DNA of 64,000 bases from Rugalucina vietnamica (lineage: Eukaryota > Mollusca > Bivalvia > Lucinida > Lucinidae), in NCBI GenBank assembly GCA_964017185.1, contig OZ024870.1:64582812-64646811 (forward strand), read 5' to 3'. A model generated the notes under the pieces. It was not told the origin of the DNA and did no database searches. It saw nothing but the letters and a program-made list of their open reading frames with translations. Both the position numbers and the translations under genes were made by a program. This document shows, one piece after another, positions 10,270 through 22,600 of the stretch (its first letter is position 1; every line of letters starts with the position of its first letter).

Positions 10270-12080
10270 TTAACTGGAGGCCCCCTGTGCAGAGAGTCAT
10301 CCCCTGTGCTAGGTCGGCCCAACCATTTGTACAGAATTCCTCTTTTATCACACTCTGCATGCCAATTATCGATATTTGACCAACGCCGGAGTGAAATAGC
10401 TAACTCCGAGGCCATAGCCAACGCCTGAGGAACAGTGTGTGAAGGGCTGTCAACAAAACTATGAACTATTTTATAGAGCAAGCGGATAATGTATTTGTAA
10501 TGATTAGTTAATGTTGTAAGATGGATTTGCTTCAAAATAAAATTGACATCATGTTACATTATTTTGTCTGAAACATACAAAATACAAGAAAACACGCACA
10601 ATTTTGTGGTTTTGTCCGTCAAGATTGATTTAGAAGTCAACAATTCTTTAAAGTCAAAACTTTTCATTCTCTATTTATGGTATAATTTATAACTCATATT
10701 CGCTGTACAAACTGTTTAACTTAAAGCTCATTTCTAACGAAGCATTTAGACATTTTTCGCCACTAAAGACTCCTTGTTGAAAAAAGAATGGGATCGCCAA
10801 CGCCGGAGGAAGGTTAGATATGGACATGACCAACGCCTGAGGATGATAACGTTTGCACAGAATGCTGATTCAAAACAAAAACTATTTTTTACTCGACTTT
10901 TACTTGATAGAGTGGTAGCAATAATATTTGGCAGCTACACCTGTATAATGATACATACGTGAAAGCACGTGCACGGTTATGGAAATACCGTGATGCATTT
11001 TCCTTCCGTTTAAAGCACATACGAATGTCCATTACCGTGTTTTAATACTATTCGTATTTAAAAAGCATGACATGAACATTTAAGTTATGCGTTGTAACGA
11101 AAGGTTTTCTGAATCAATATGAATGACTCGACCGAGTGAAACTGTACAATCTAAATGCCTGCAAAAGAAAATAAAACTGTGCTCTTTTAGTGTCTGTTGC
11201 ATTGCATGTCTGTGGCGAATCTAGCAAGCCATGATTTTGTTTCAATTATTGCTCGTTTGTATCTTCGTGTACAGAAATATTTTTTATTTCTGATAAACTA
11301 CGAATTTGAGACTATAAGTGTAACAAGATGTCCTCAATTCTATGTGTAACAGAAACGTGCGCGCGCGATCCCACGCCAGAAGGTAAGCATCTTGTAGGAG
11401 ATTATAGGCATTAAAGACCATTATGGGGTGAAAGTAAATATGATTTCTTGATAAAAAAGACCATCAAATCTTGAGAACAAAATCGGGCGTTGTAGTTGGT
11501 CTAATCTCTTCTCTAACATTTCCTCCGGCTGCAGTCGTATCTTACTCCGGCGTTAACGTTACCCTCATTTCCTCACTAAAGCGGGTATGTTAATTAAATG
11601 CATGAAAATGTTCAAAATATACCAAATTCAAGCGTGCTTTGGTTCTGTTAATGTCAGATATATATTGTTTCTTCCATATGCACAATTTCAACCACTTTTT
11701 TCGTACAGAAACACGCGTTTAGCTGTTTTAATTAGGTTGTTGTATTAACGTACATCTTTCATAAATTTATCAGTAATACGAATATCGTTGCGCCTAAAAT
11801 TGTTTTGAACAACAAGCTCATTGTCATAGGAAGATATAGAATAACAGAAACTGAGTAAAGAGCGTGTTTTCCAATTTATTTTGACATTTTTAGAAGAAGA
11901 GCACTATCTATTTTCCTCAGGCGTAGGCGTTATCCTCGGAGTTGGCTATCCCACACCGGCGTTGGTCAAATATCGATATTGGCATGCAGAGTGTGTTTTA
12001 TGGACATGACGTTCCTGAATAGTACACCCGAACTGGCGGGGTTACCCCTCGGCGGGCCTGTGCAGGTTAAAGATCCCTAC
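10270..12080. mobile_element. Imperfect inverted-repeat element, about 1.8 kb
   Basis: The segment 10355-10432 (CACTCTGCATGCCAATTATC ... CCAACGCCTGAGGAA) recurs as its reverse complement at 11916-11997 with roughly 85 percent identity by eye. Weaker pairing continues outward into CCTGTGCA-containing flanks. CCAACGCCGGAG/CTCCGGCGTT motifs also occur inside (10799, 11551). No ORF of note, so a non-autonomous foldback-type transposon is likely. Outer limits are approximate. Confidence 0.6.
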
Positions 12081-12139
12081 ACAGGTTCTATACTCGTTCA
12101 TGTAGGCTCATCCTGCATACACACCGGAGTGTACAATGT

Positions 12140-12750
12140 ACGGTGCAGTCCGGTAACATTGCGCACCTAAGGTATTTCATGGAAGGTCTGGCGTCAAATA
12201 TAAACCCTGACTAACATCACTTACCATGAGACGTTTTAGTGGTTCAATAATTGAAATATCATAGTATAAAATGTTAGCAATTTCTATCAGCTTTAGAAAT
12301 ATTGTGGCTTAAACATATGCACCCCTTGAAAAACATGGAGGCAATTTGTCCCCTAACATTGCGCACTGCTAAATCAAATGTATATTTTATAGGAACCTGC
12401 AAAATATTCACAGCAGTTGCATTTCTGCCAATACATATGACATCCATGTGACAAGTTACAAACACGAAAATTCAATGAAAATCATGCTGTGTATGGTGGC
12501 ACAAAAAATGTCACCACACAGTATTTCAAAATTAAACAAAATCACACAATGGTGCTTAATTATTCATTAAAAAATGAAGGAAAATCATTTTTGTCTTTTA
12601 ATCTTTTAATCAATCTTGTACACTCTTGTTGGTCTAACATACGAGAAAATAGCGTTGGTAGTCCAATATTGTTTGAAATCTGGTTGACATGCGATATGCG
12701 CAATGTTGGGGGCCGCGCAATGTTAGGGGACACCTCCCAAGAATAATCAG
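12140..12750. repeat. TTGCGCAC repeat element, copy 2
   Basis: ACATTGCGCAC occurs at 12157 and 12357, and the inverted GCGCAATGTTAGGGGACACC at 12714-12733. The arrangement parallels 9251-9845. Confidence 0.5.
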
Positions 12751-14307
12751 AAATTGATTGATGGGAGTAACAAAAACAACTGCGAAAGGGTGTGAGTTTT
12801 TTTGTTTTTTTTTACTGACACTTTCTCCCATTACGCGCTAATTTTAGTCACTCATGATTTAGCACGGACTTTGCGTGGCGGCCTGGTAACAATGCTTTCT
12901 AACAGGGAGCACTCACGTCGTGAATAGCTCGTATTATAACAGACTGCCACAGTGTGTTTCCATTAATACGAGTTCGTATATACGTGTGCAATCGTAAAAT
13001 AATTATTACATCAAGATCAGTGTGGCACGGTATTAACAGGCGTGTAATAATAATAAAAATGTATTAATCTTATTTCAAGCGCGCTGTTTAAGACTCCGTC
13101 CTTCTTTATGCGGCGTGCTTAATTAAGAGTCACTGTACTCAGCCCGAAACGAGCACAAGTGTAAATGTGTGCATGAAAATGTGATGAAGCTACGAAATAT
13201 CTAATAGTATGACATCTTTTTTCGTGGTTTTGCTGCATTTTATTTTATGTAATAATAACGATCAAACATGATTTTGTTACATGTATTCATAAAGACATAA
13301 CATTCGCAAGGCCCCTTGGGTAGGTTTTTTTTTTTTTTAAATAAAATTGAAACATCCATTTCGAGAGTGGACATACCTCTACCATTCGCGCACTCGGCAC
13401 ACGTACACACGTAGAGTACAAGGTCAGGGGCGAACATGGGTTCCGCCCATTAGGGCTGTGATGAATTGATGGATTCCTTATGCCTCCAGGCTATTATTAA
13501 TATCACTAAGCTTTTAAAAGCTTTTATACTGACAGATTATCTCAGTGATGCTCAGAAGGTGTGTGCCTGCCCAGGAAAAGTGGTTCAAGTAAATCATTTC
13601 GGTATCTATATACGAAACGTTAGTTGCTTTACTTGGATGGATAAATTCAAGCACATTTTTGGTGTCATGATATCCTAATAGTGGATAGAAGTGACATGAC
13701 ATGAAGGCAGCCCCCCTGACATGACCATAGCTGTTGACTGGGATGTACAACAACAAAATCAAACAAGCAAACAAACGGGTGAAGCCCCTTCAGCAGTTTG
13801 GCGTTTGGTGTCTATACCACCTTTCAAAAGCCGCCGGCGGCCCTGGAATGTATGTTTGATCTTTGAAAGTACTAAGAATAATTGCCACATCTTACGTCAA
13901 GAACTTAGTACCCGGATAATTATATGTAGCGATAAATTTAACGCGTAACCGGTTATTATGAAAGCGAAAGTAGAAATTTAAGTTCATGGTTTTTCCACTG
14001 ACATACGATGAATACACTTTCACTCATTTTTAAATAATTACAATTAGAACCTGTTTGTATGCAGTAAGAATTTTGGAAACACGAATCACGTTATACTGCA
14101 ATATTACTTTCACTTTCAAATTCCACATTATCACTGTAGGGGAGCGGTGACGAAAGAAAGTAAACAGCAGTCATGCAAACATTAGTGAACAAGCCAAACG
14201 CGCGCCAGTGTGTTGACAAAAATGCAAAATTCAACATACGCCAGAAGCACGTCGGAGGCGTTAGAGACCCGTTTCATGCACGTTTTGCACGCTTGGTATA
14301 TACAGTC
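12751..14307. other. No gene recognised
   Basis: Short ORFs only (up to 86 codons), none with a domain or splice-supported extension. Contains simple T and A tracts at 12805 and 13327. Confidence 0.45.
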
Positions 14308-15277
14308 AAGGACCAAAAGTATTTCCACAACGTCAAAAACTCCATAGACTTGCGTGTATTTTCATGTTTACACGAAAAAATATCCTGTCTCTCCTGGTCA
14401 ACATATTTTCATGATTTTAGTGCTATTTGAAAGGTAAATGAATAAAGCAATAAACAAGGTATTTAAATAATTTTCAAATTATTCCACGATGCGTTTTATA
14501 TCTATTAATTTTTAAACAACAGGCTATCTAGATTTACTTTGACAGTTTTTGGGCAACGTCACCATTGCCATCAATGGGAAAGTGGCTTTTTCAAAAGTTC
14601 ATAAAAATTAAAACTGTTTTTTATTATATGGCAAGTGATGAAATATAGAGAAATATGTATTAGATATAACCAATATTTGAAAAAGTTATATTTTCACATG
14701 TGAAAATATAAAAAAGTTATATTTTCACATGTGAAAATATAAGATTTGGGAATACGCAAATTACGATTCCACCGTTTCATTTCTAATTTATACAGAACTA
14801 AATTTTATAATCTATGCTATTGTTGACGCAATGAACGTTCACACACAATAGTGACGTAATGACGTGACGTAATGACGTCATTTAAGATTTTGACGTCATA
14901 TGCTTTAGCGCGCAACGTTACAATGACTACATGCAATATAATAAAAAGAAAATTCAAGTTTTTGTCGTGAATATGACTTTTATTTCATCTCGTGAAGTGA
15001 AAAATTATATATTTCATTCGTGCCTTCGGCACTCATGAAATATAAATTTTTTTCACTTCACTCAATGAAATAAAACTCATATTCACTCCAAAAACTTGAA
15101 TATCCTCTATATATTGAAAACGGCAAAACCGCAATGTCGAAACTTCACCAACTAACCTTTGGATATTGCTTTATCTACCTGTTGGCTAGAAGGCGCAGGA
15201 TAATTTTTCTTATAAACATGAAAATATATGTAAGTCTATGGGGTTTCCGACGTTGTGGAAATAATTTTCGGGTCCTT
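14308..15277. mobile_element. Foldback element with about 80 bp arms
   Basis: The segment 14308-14387 (AAGGACC ... ATATCCTG) recurs inverted at 15196-15277 (CAGGATAATTTT ... GGGTCCTT) with about 80 percent identity by eye. The interior holds a second hairpin at 14953-15100, two copies of TTATATTTTCACATGTGAAAATATA near 14688-14742 (itself palindromic), and a TGACGT-rich cluster at 14850-14900. Confidence 0.6.
14953..15100. repeat. Near-perfect 148 bp hairpin
   Basis: TTCAAGTTTTTGTCGTGAAT at the left pairs with ATTCACTCCAAAAACTTGAA at the right, and pairing continues to the centre GTGCCTTCGGCAC. Nested in the foldback element. Confidence 0.7.
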
Positions 15278-15723
15278 GGCTGTACTTCGTGTACGTTATA
15301 AGTTGGCAGTTGCTGCGCTCTCCAGGCTCGTTTGAAGCTCAGCGTATCCCGCGCGCGTGTCTTATACGTTTCGAATAAAACAGGCACGTTGAATATGCTT
15401 TGAACGCATTCGGTGCGCGTTTAAGGCACGCCAGTGTGCGCTTCATGCGCTTTCCGATTTATTAGATATTGTTTCAGTAGCGTGCCCTAAGCGTGTTTGA
15501 GACGCGTGTTTGAACTTTTGCTGTGCGCCTGTAGTCACTAGCGCGTGCTTAGCGTGTTTGGGACGTAACACAAACGTACTCCAAAACTTTTGAGATTTTT
15601 ATACGTCCGGTACACGCCTCAGTCACGCGCTAATGTGTGACTGCTAAACAAGTTAATTTTCAAGCGTCCAAAATCTTCACAGCATGTTGAGATTTTTCAT
15701 ACGCCTGGTGTTTATTTCTGTGC
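15278..15723. other. GCGTG-rich degenerate repeat, no gene
   Basis: From about 15340 to 15640 the sequence is rich in variants of GCGTG, GTGCGC and ACGCG (GTGCGCGTTTAAGGCACGCC, GAGACGCGTGTTTG). It looks like a decayed short-period array or the outer arm of the neighbouring foldback element. Confidence 0.4.

Positions 15724-15762
<39 letters not shown>
15724..15762. repeat. (TC)n microsatellite
   Basis: About 19 TC repeats with one TA interruption near the start. Confidence 0.95.
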
Positions 15763-15766
<4 letters not shown>

Positions 15767-16591
15767 ATGCGGGTGGGTGTGCGTGTGGGCCATCTAGCAT
15801 CTTGCTGTACAACGTTGACCACCACTGAACGTAAAAAATATCCTTTCATGTTCGAAATAGTCGAAAATGGCATGCCTTGAGAAGATGGCAAAATTGTTCT
15901 GGAATTCGCGATCCCTCTCAATGTACGATTTGTCCCAAACATGAAGCTTCCTCCATGCGAGGTATCTAAACTGCTATCTAATATTTGCCTTTTTCGAAGA
16001 AAATGTGGAGACATAAGGGTCCAAAACATTTCGAGTTGAAATGGTTGAACTGAGATTACATTGTTTATTTTAGGTGGCTTCTGCCGAGAACTTATCCATA
16101 GAGCTCTCTACAAAGTCAATGGAGGTGGAACACAAAAAAGTTCATCCAGATTGGCAAATTTGGATTTTGTGAGGTAAAAAAAAATCATTTCATAGTTTAT
16201 ATAATTAATTTGCTATAGAGATCCATGTTAAGACCAAAATTATATTGATTTGTTTCCTGAGCTTGGTACCGTAACATATTTTTTTTTTCATTTTGAACTT
16301 TTACCAATTATAAATATTTAAATTCGCAACATTTTTGTTGTTTCTTTTGCATTTGCATATTTTGAAAATGAGCATTCATGATCGTTCTATTGTGCTGCTT
16401 TCTGACTCCACACCTACTCACAATGTATTAATGATCTTTTTTTCACAAATAGGCCCAGTGGACACATACTACAGCAGAGACAATGGAGCAAGTTGCTGAT
16501 TTTATAAATATGTTGCAGTCTGACATTGAGGAATATGCTTAATATAACACAGGTATTTAACTGAGGTAATTATGAATAACGACTGTTGTCT
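15763..16591. other. No gene recognised
   Basis: A 100-codon minus ORF (15727-16029) partly derives from the TC microsatellite and has no domain. The rest is AT-rich non-coding DNA. Confidence 0.45.
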
Positions 16592-16596
16592 AATCT

Positions 16597-16967
16597 CACT
16601 GGGTGCTTCCTTGGTCCCGATATAAAAAGGTTTTGTTTGACTTTTTGGTAACGGATTTTGTTCTACTTCGTTAACACAGTAAATCGCCACAAAACAGTCG
16701 AAAATAATATAGACTGCTTAATTTATATCACTTGTTAAAGAATAGAATTAGATTTTACTATAAAATTGCATTCAAAGCACTATATTATGACTTGAAATCC
16801 TTTCAGTGACGTCATAGATTAGAATCAAATCAAATCTTTGACCAAATTCTAGGAATTATTGTAGAAAAAAATCTGGTACCTGAATCAAACAAAACCAAAT
16901 CCTATCGGGACCTATTGTAAAAATCAAACAAAACCTTTTTATATCGGGACGAAGGAAGCACCCAGTG
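16597..16967. mobile_element. 371 bp MITE with 5 bp target duplication
   Basis: Terminal inverted repeats of about 45 bp start CACTGGGTGCTTCCTTGGTC and end with the complement. Outer bases AATCT are duplicated at 16592-16596 and 16968-16972. No ORF. The superfamily is not assigned. Confidence 0.85.
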
Positions 16968-16972
16968 AATCT

Positions 16973-17633
16973 GTGTCCCCAGTATTCCACACTGTATACA
17001 TGTACACTATTCTGATGTAAGATAGTTGATCTAGCTAAACTGAAGTGAAAGATCTTAATTGACATAAATTTGAATAAATGCACTTTGCTGCAGCTTAAGC
17101 TTTTGAACACTTTAAAAAGAAAGTACAATTTGTAAAACAGTATTAATAATAATCATTTAAAATGGCTTCCGACCAGTCACCTTGATCTGTGTCAGAGATG
17201 TTCTTAAAGTATTCAGATACAATTATAAAGCACAAAATGACCATTAATATTATTGTTGCTATGTTTCAGCTGGTGACAAACCCCGAGAGACCAGTCATCT
17301 TTCATATAGAGTGGAACAAGCTTTTGGCCACTTTACTTAATATGGCAAAAAGCTACCCTCCCATTTTTCGAACCACCACTTCATATGTGATTTTGACGAC
17401 CCAGACTCTATTCTTGTGAGGTCATTTGCCGATGATTTGGAGAAGAAAATATTGTGTTTGTACAACTGACTGTATTGACTCACAACTTGCCGAAAATTTG
17501 TGGGCTGTCCCAAAATGGCGTACTAAGACTTTTAGAATAACCAGACTATACGTCAGGAATCCTGTGAAATTTATATCTAGGGCGATAAATTCTTGAGGAC
17601 GTTCGGATACCTGAAAACCTCCAACATTACTAG
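16973..17633. other. No gene recognised
   Basis: AT-rich. Small ORFs without domains. Confidence 0.45.
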
Positions 17634-17641
17634 GACAAAAC

Positions 17642-18368
17642 TAGAGCTGTCATTGGTTGGGCATTTGACATATCGATATATCGATGGGACATATACCGAT
17701 ATATTGATATGTATCGATATATTGATATGTATCGATATAATACTTAAATTTTTCAAAAGGTGTTTGAAAGCAACTTTTATAGACCCTTATTGTCATTTTA
17801 TGCTACTTTTAAACACCTTAAAGTTCTTTTAAGGTCAACAACAAGTTAAAGATAAAGTTTCAACTTAATTTCAAGGAAGTGCTGTCAACAGATGATAATT
17901 ACACCATGACTATTTATTTCATTCAATTTGGCAATCATAAATCAGTATAGATCAGGAAGAAAAAGCATTAACATCAAATTATGACAGAGTTTGACTGCAT
18001 TTTTGTGGCTCAAGTTTGGCTCAAAATTACTTGGCAAATTCACTTTTAAAAGCAAGATCATTATCCACTGAATTTTTATTCCTTGACAAACTATTTGAAA
18101 AAAATGTGTGAGTACTATCAATTGGTGCTTATCTGATGCTTTGTCATTTATTGCTCTCTGGGGATCCAAAATGTTCATACTGTGTGCAATTTGTAATAGT
18201 TATTGAATATTGATACTAACCAACCAATGTTATCTGTCTAAACAGCCAGCATATTTTTGTGAGAAGTTTCACTTTACAATATCGATATGTATCGATACGT
18301 CATTTTCTATATCGATACAGCTCATCTGCATTGATACATCGATATCGTCGATATTAATGACAGCTCTA
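17642..18368. mobile_element. Non-autonomous hAT element, 727 bp
   Basis: Begins TAGAGCTGTCATT and ends AATGACAGCTCTA. The 8 bp GACAAAAC is present immediately outside both ends (17634-17641 and 18369-18376). An 8 bp duplication with a TAG..CTA terminus is the hAT signature. Just inside each end is a cluster of ATCGATAT-type palindromes (17670-17740, 18280-18350). No transposase. Confidence 0.85.
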
Positions 18369-18376
18369 GACAAAAC

Positions 18377-19467
18377 AGTGTTTCAAATCTTTATTCCGAC
18401 CATGTACCTAGACATGTACCCCAAAACGGCTCAAAGTGTCAGACACAGTTACATACAGATGCTAGGATGTTCGCTGCTAACATTTGATTCGGAACTTCCA
18501 GTTTTTACTTTGTTTAATATCTCGTAAACGGCTGCAGATATTTTCCTAATATTTTACATTTGAATAAATATTGATGATATATATATGTGTTGAACGAGTC
18601 ATGAAAATCGTCGATCTAGGGAACTTCATTTTTTCACCCCTTTTCTGCTAACTGTTTTTCAGAAACTTTTAAGTGTCAGCAACATTTAGGGGGTAGGGTA
18701 GATTAAACTTAAATATTACACAATTTCAAATTTCGTGCACTGATTTGATGCTTATTTTAGCAGAAGTAAATCTATGTATACAAGGTCTTCTATATCAGTA
18801 TTTCTTTATTTGGTGTGCTAGTTTTAAAATTTTGGGTGGTTTTATGAAATGGTGTGTAAGAAATAAAACAGCCGAAAAAAGGCTTAAAATGGTGATGTTG
18901 GTTCTCTCTTATTAATATGCACACTACCGTATATTTTTCATTCTTTTTTTTTTCAAAGATATCAATAAGTTCTATGTTGTGTGAAAATACAAGAAAAAAG
19001 TTTAATTCTACAAATATGCAAATGACACATTCATAAATATTGAATTTTTTCGACTGTTCAAGTTAGGGGGTAGGGTTGTTAAATGAGTTGAAAACATTTG
19101 TCATCCACTTCAAGATGAAAATTTACGTATGTTTTAGGTCCAAAATAGTTAGCGTTACTGAAACAAAATGACCTTTTGAAAGCATGCATGGTGTGTTGTC
19201 TGTCTAAAAAGGTATATGTGAAAGAATTGAAAATTAAATTAATTTTTCTAATTTTCAAACATGCTGTTTAGAGGTCTCATATAGAGGCCTGTAGCTTGAA
19301 AAAAGCACACAACATATATTTATTTTGTTTTTTAAATTCTGGAATAAAAAAAGAGCGGTTAGAAAAAAAAGTTTGAATACTGTATCATTGGCAGCGAACA
19401 TCCTTAAACAATTTTATGTGTAATACACATCAAGGAAACGTCCATGAAATGTTAACCCCCTTATATC

Positions 19468-19470
<3 letters not shown>
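18377..19470. other. No gene recognised
   Basis: AT-rich. The phrase TTAGGGGGTAGGGT occurs twice (18687 and 19064), suggesting an old local duplication or dispersed repeat. No coding exon seen. Confidence 0.4.
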
Positions 19471-19516
<46 letters not shown>

Positions 19517-19650
19517 CTAAAACATAGATTGTGGATATTCGTTCCGCTAACGTGTGCCCACATACCCACAATCAATGTTTTGAGCAAATGTTTTAAGAAA
19601 AATATCAAAATTTCCTGAAAATATGTATATTGCATGGGCATGTTTTCGTA
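19471..19650. mobile_element. ACATAGATTGTGG MITE, copy 1, with 43 bp poly-T
   Basis: Starts with a pure T tract (19471-19513). ACATAGATTGTGG and its inverted partner CCACAATCAATGTTTTGAGCAAA follow, then TTGCATGGGCATGTTTTCGTAA. The same ordered blocks occur at 52735-53130, 53298-53555 and 54285-54565. Confidence 0.65.
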
Positions 19651-19689
19651 AATTACCCTTATGAAAAGAATTCAATTGTGTACATTATA

Positions 19690-22600
19690 CCCAGGGAGCC
19701 AAGCCCCGTTTTGGGGAGAGGAGGTGACATCACCTGCTATAGTTGGTTTGAATACATTTTTAGTTAGGCTTTGCCATCCTATTGAAGGCCTGGGTGGACT
19801 GCTCGCGAAATTTTTTTGGCGCGATGGTTAAATTACACATTGTTTCATACTGTTTAAGCTCCCTACTTATTACAAAAGTTTTCAAGATATATTACCATAT
19901 CTTTTGTGCTTCAGATCATAAGCTGCTTAATTATCTAGTCTTGAGCAATGCTAGGAATCACAGATTAAGAAGTTATCTTATTATATTGTTTAATTCATAC
20001 TTTTGCAGCTCTTGTTTTAGTATTTATGATGTCGAATTACCCCACCCACTTAAATAATAATATGGATCATGAATGTTAAATAAATGCATATTGATTCGTG
20101 AGATGTTGAAGAACAAATGAATGTGTGATGTACTCATAAACATTATACATGTTTTTATGTTTATTTCAGTCATTCAGTTTCTTTATAAATCAAGTCCATG
20201 GTCAGATTACCGTTTCCTATAGAATGACAGATGTAAGTTCTCATTGTTCCATAGGCTGGATCATGCATACCTTTAAGCAAGTGGCTATGAAATACTACAA
20301 TTGTATCTACCATAGTTAAATATTCATTATTGTCATATCAATCATTTGATACCAATTTCAGCTCTCTAGGGATTTTGGTTGCTGAGATATAGACGTTTCC
20401 GTTGGTATACCCCCTCTATATTTCTGTGATTTGAATCTAATATTTTAAGTTATCATCAATATTTAAACAACAAGATAGTTATCATATTCATTTATCTAAT
20501 CATTGGTTATGGAACACCATAATGGAAATCATTTGATGTCAATTTCAGCTCTCTATGACATTTGGTTGCCGAGTTATAACGTTTTTGTTGGCATACCCCC
20601 TCCACGTTTCTGTGATATTTCTATAATATTCAAAGTGTTATTAATATTCGAAAAAACAAGTAAGTCAGATTGTTAGCACATGGTTATTGAACATTATCCA
20701 AGCAATCATTTGATACCAATTTCAGCCCTCTGGAGCATTTGGTCACTGAGATAGTAGCAATTTTATTGGTATACCCCCTTCGTTTGTCATTGATCTTTCT
20801 CTTATATCTTATGTTTTCTTAAATATTGGAGCAACAAGAAAGTCAGCTTGTTTATGTATCTTATTACATGGCTATAGAATATTGTCATAGCAATTATTTG
20901 ATACCAATTTTAGCTCTCTATGGCTTTTGGTTGCTGAGATAAATACGTTTCCATTGGTATAACCCCTCTAATTATCTGAGATTTTTATCCAATATTTAAA
21001 ATTTTCATCAATATTACAACAACAAGAAAGTAATATTATTTATGCGTCTTATCACATGATTATAGAACATTATTATAGCAATCATTTGAAACCCATTTCA
21101 GCTCTCTAGAGCTTTTGTTCACTTAGATATTTTCAATTTTATTGGTATACCCCCTTCATTTACCAATGATTTTTCTCTTATATCTTAAGTTTTCTTAAAT
21201 ATTGGAGCAACAAGAAAGTCAGATTGTTTATGTATCTTATTACATGGCTATAGAATATTGTCATAGCAATTATTTGATACCAATTTTAGCTCTCTATGGC
21301 TTTTGGTTGCTGAGATAAATACGTTTCCATTGGTATAACCCCTCTAATTATCTGAGATTTTTATCCAATATTTAAAATTTTCATCAATATTACAACAACA
21401 AGAAAGTAATATTATTTATGCGTCTTATCACATGATTATAGAACATTATTATAGCAATCATTTGAAACCCAAATTTCAGCTCTCTAGAGCTTTTGTTCAC
21501 TAAGATATTTTCAATTTTATTGGTATACCCCCTTCATTTACCAATGATTTTTCTCTTATATCTTAAGTTTTCTTAAATATTGGAGCAACAACATAGTCAG
21601 CTTATTTATATATCTTATAACGTGGTTATATAATATTGTCATAGCAATTATTTGATACCAATTTCAGCTCTCTATGGCTTTTGGTTGCTGAGATATATAC
21701 GTTTCCATTGGTATACCCCCTCTATTTTTCAGATTTTTATCAAATATTTTAAGTTCACATCAATATCCCAACAACAAGAAAGTAGTATTATTTTTGTGTC
21801 TTATCAATGATTATAGCACATTATTATATCAATCATTTGAAACCAATTTCAGCTCTCTAGAGCTTTTGGTCACTTTAGATATTTTCAATTTTATTGGTAT
21901 ACCCCATAGAATTCCAATGATTTTTCTCTTATATCTTAAGTTTTCTTAAATATTGAAACAGCAAGGAATTTAGCTTATTAATATATTTTAATATATGATT
22001 ATAGAATATAGTCATAGCAATCTTTTGATACCAATTTGTGCTCTCTATGGATTTTGGTTACTGAGATATAAACATTTCTGTAGGTATACCCCCTCCATTT
22101 TCTGTGATGTTTCTCTAATATTTTAAGTTTTCATCACTACTCGAACAGCACGAAAGTCTTATTATTTATGTATTATATTTTGTTGTTGTCAAAGCAACTA
22201 TTTGTTACCAATTTCAGCTCTCTATGGCTTTTGGTTGCTGAGCAATAAATGTTTCTGCAGGTATACCCCTCCATTGTTCTGTGATTTTTCTCTTATACTG
22301 AAAGTTCTCATCAACATTTGAACACATAGAAAGTCAAATTATGTCTGTATTATCACATTATTAAAGAACATTAGCATAACAATAAGTTGATATAAATTTC
22401 AGATCTCTAGAACTTTTGGTTGCTGAGATATCAGCATTGTTGTTGGTATACCCCCTTCATTTATCTGTTATTTTTCTACAATATCTGAAGATCTCTTTAA
22501 TATTTGAGCATAAAGTTATCCAGCTTTTTTATATATCTTATTACATGGTTATAGAACATTGTCATTGCAATCTTTTGATACCATTTAAAGCTCTCCAGAT

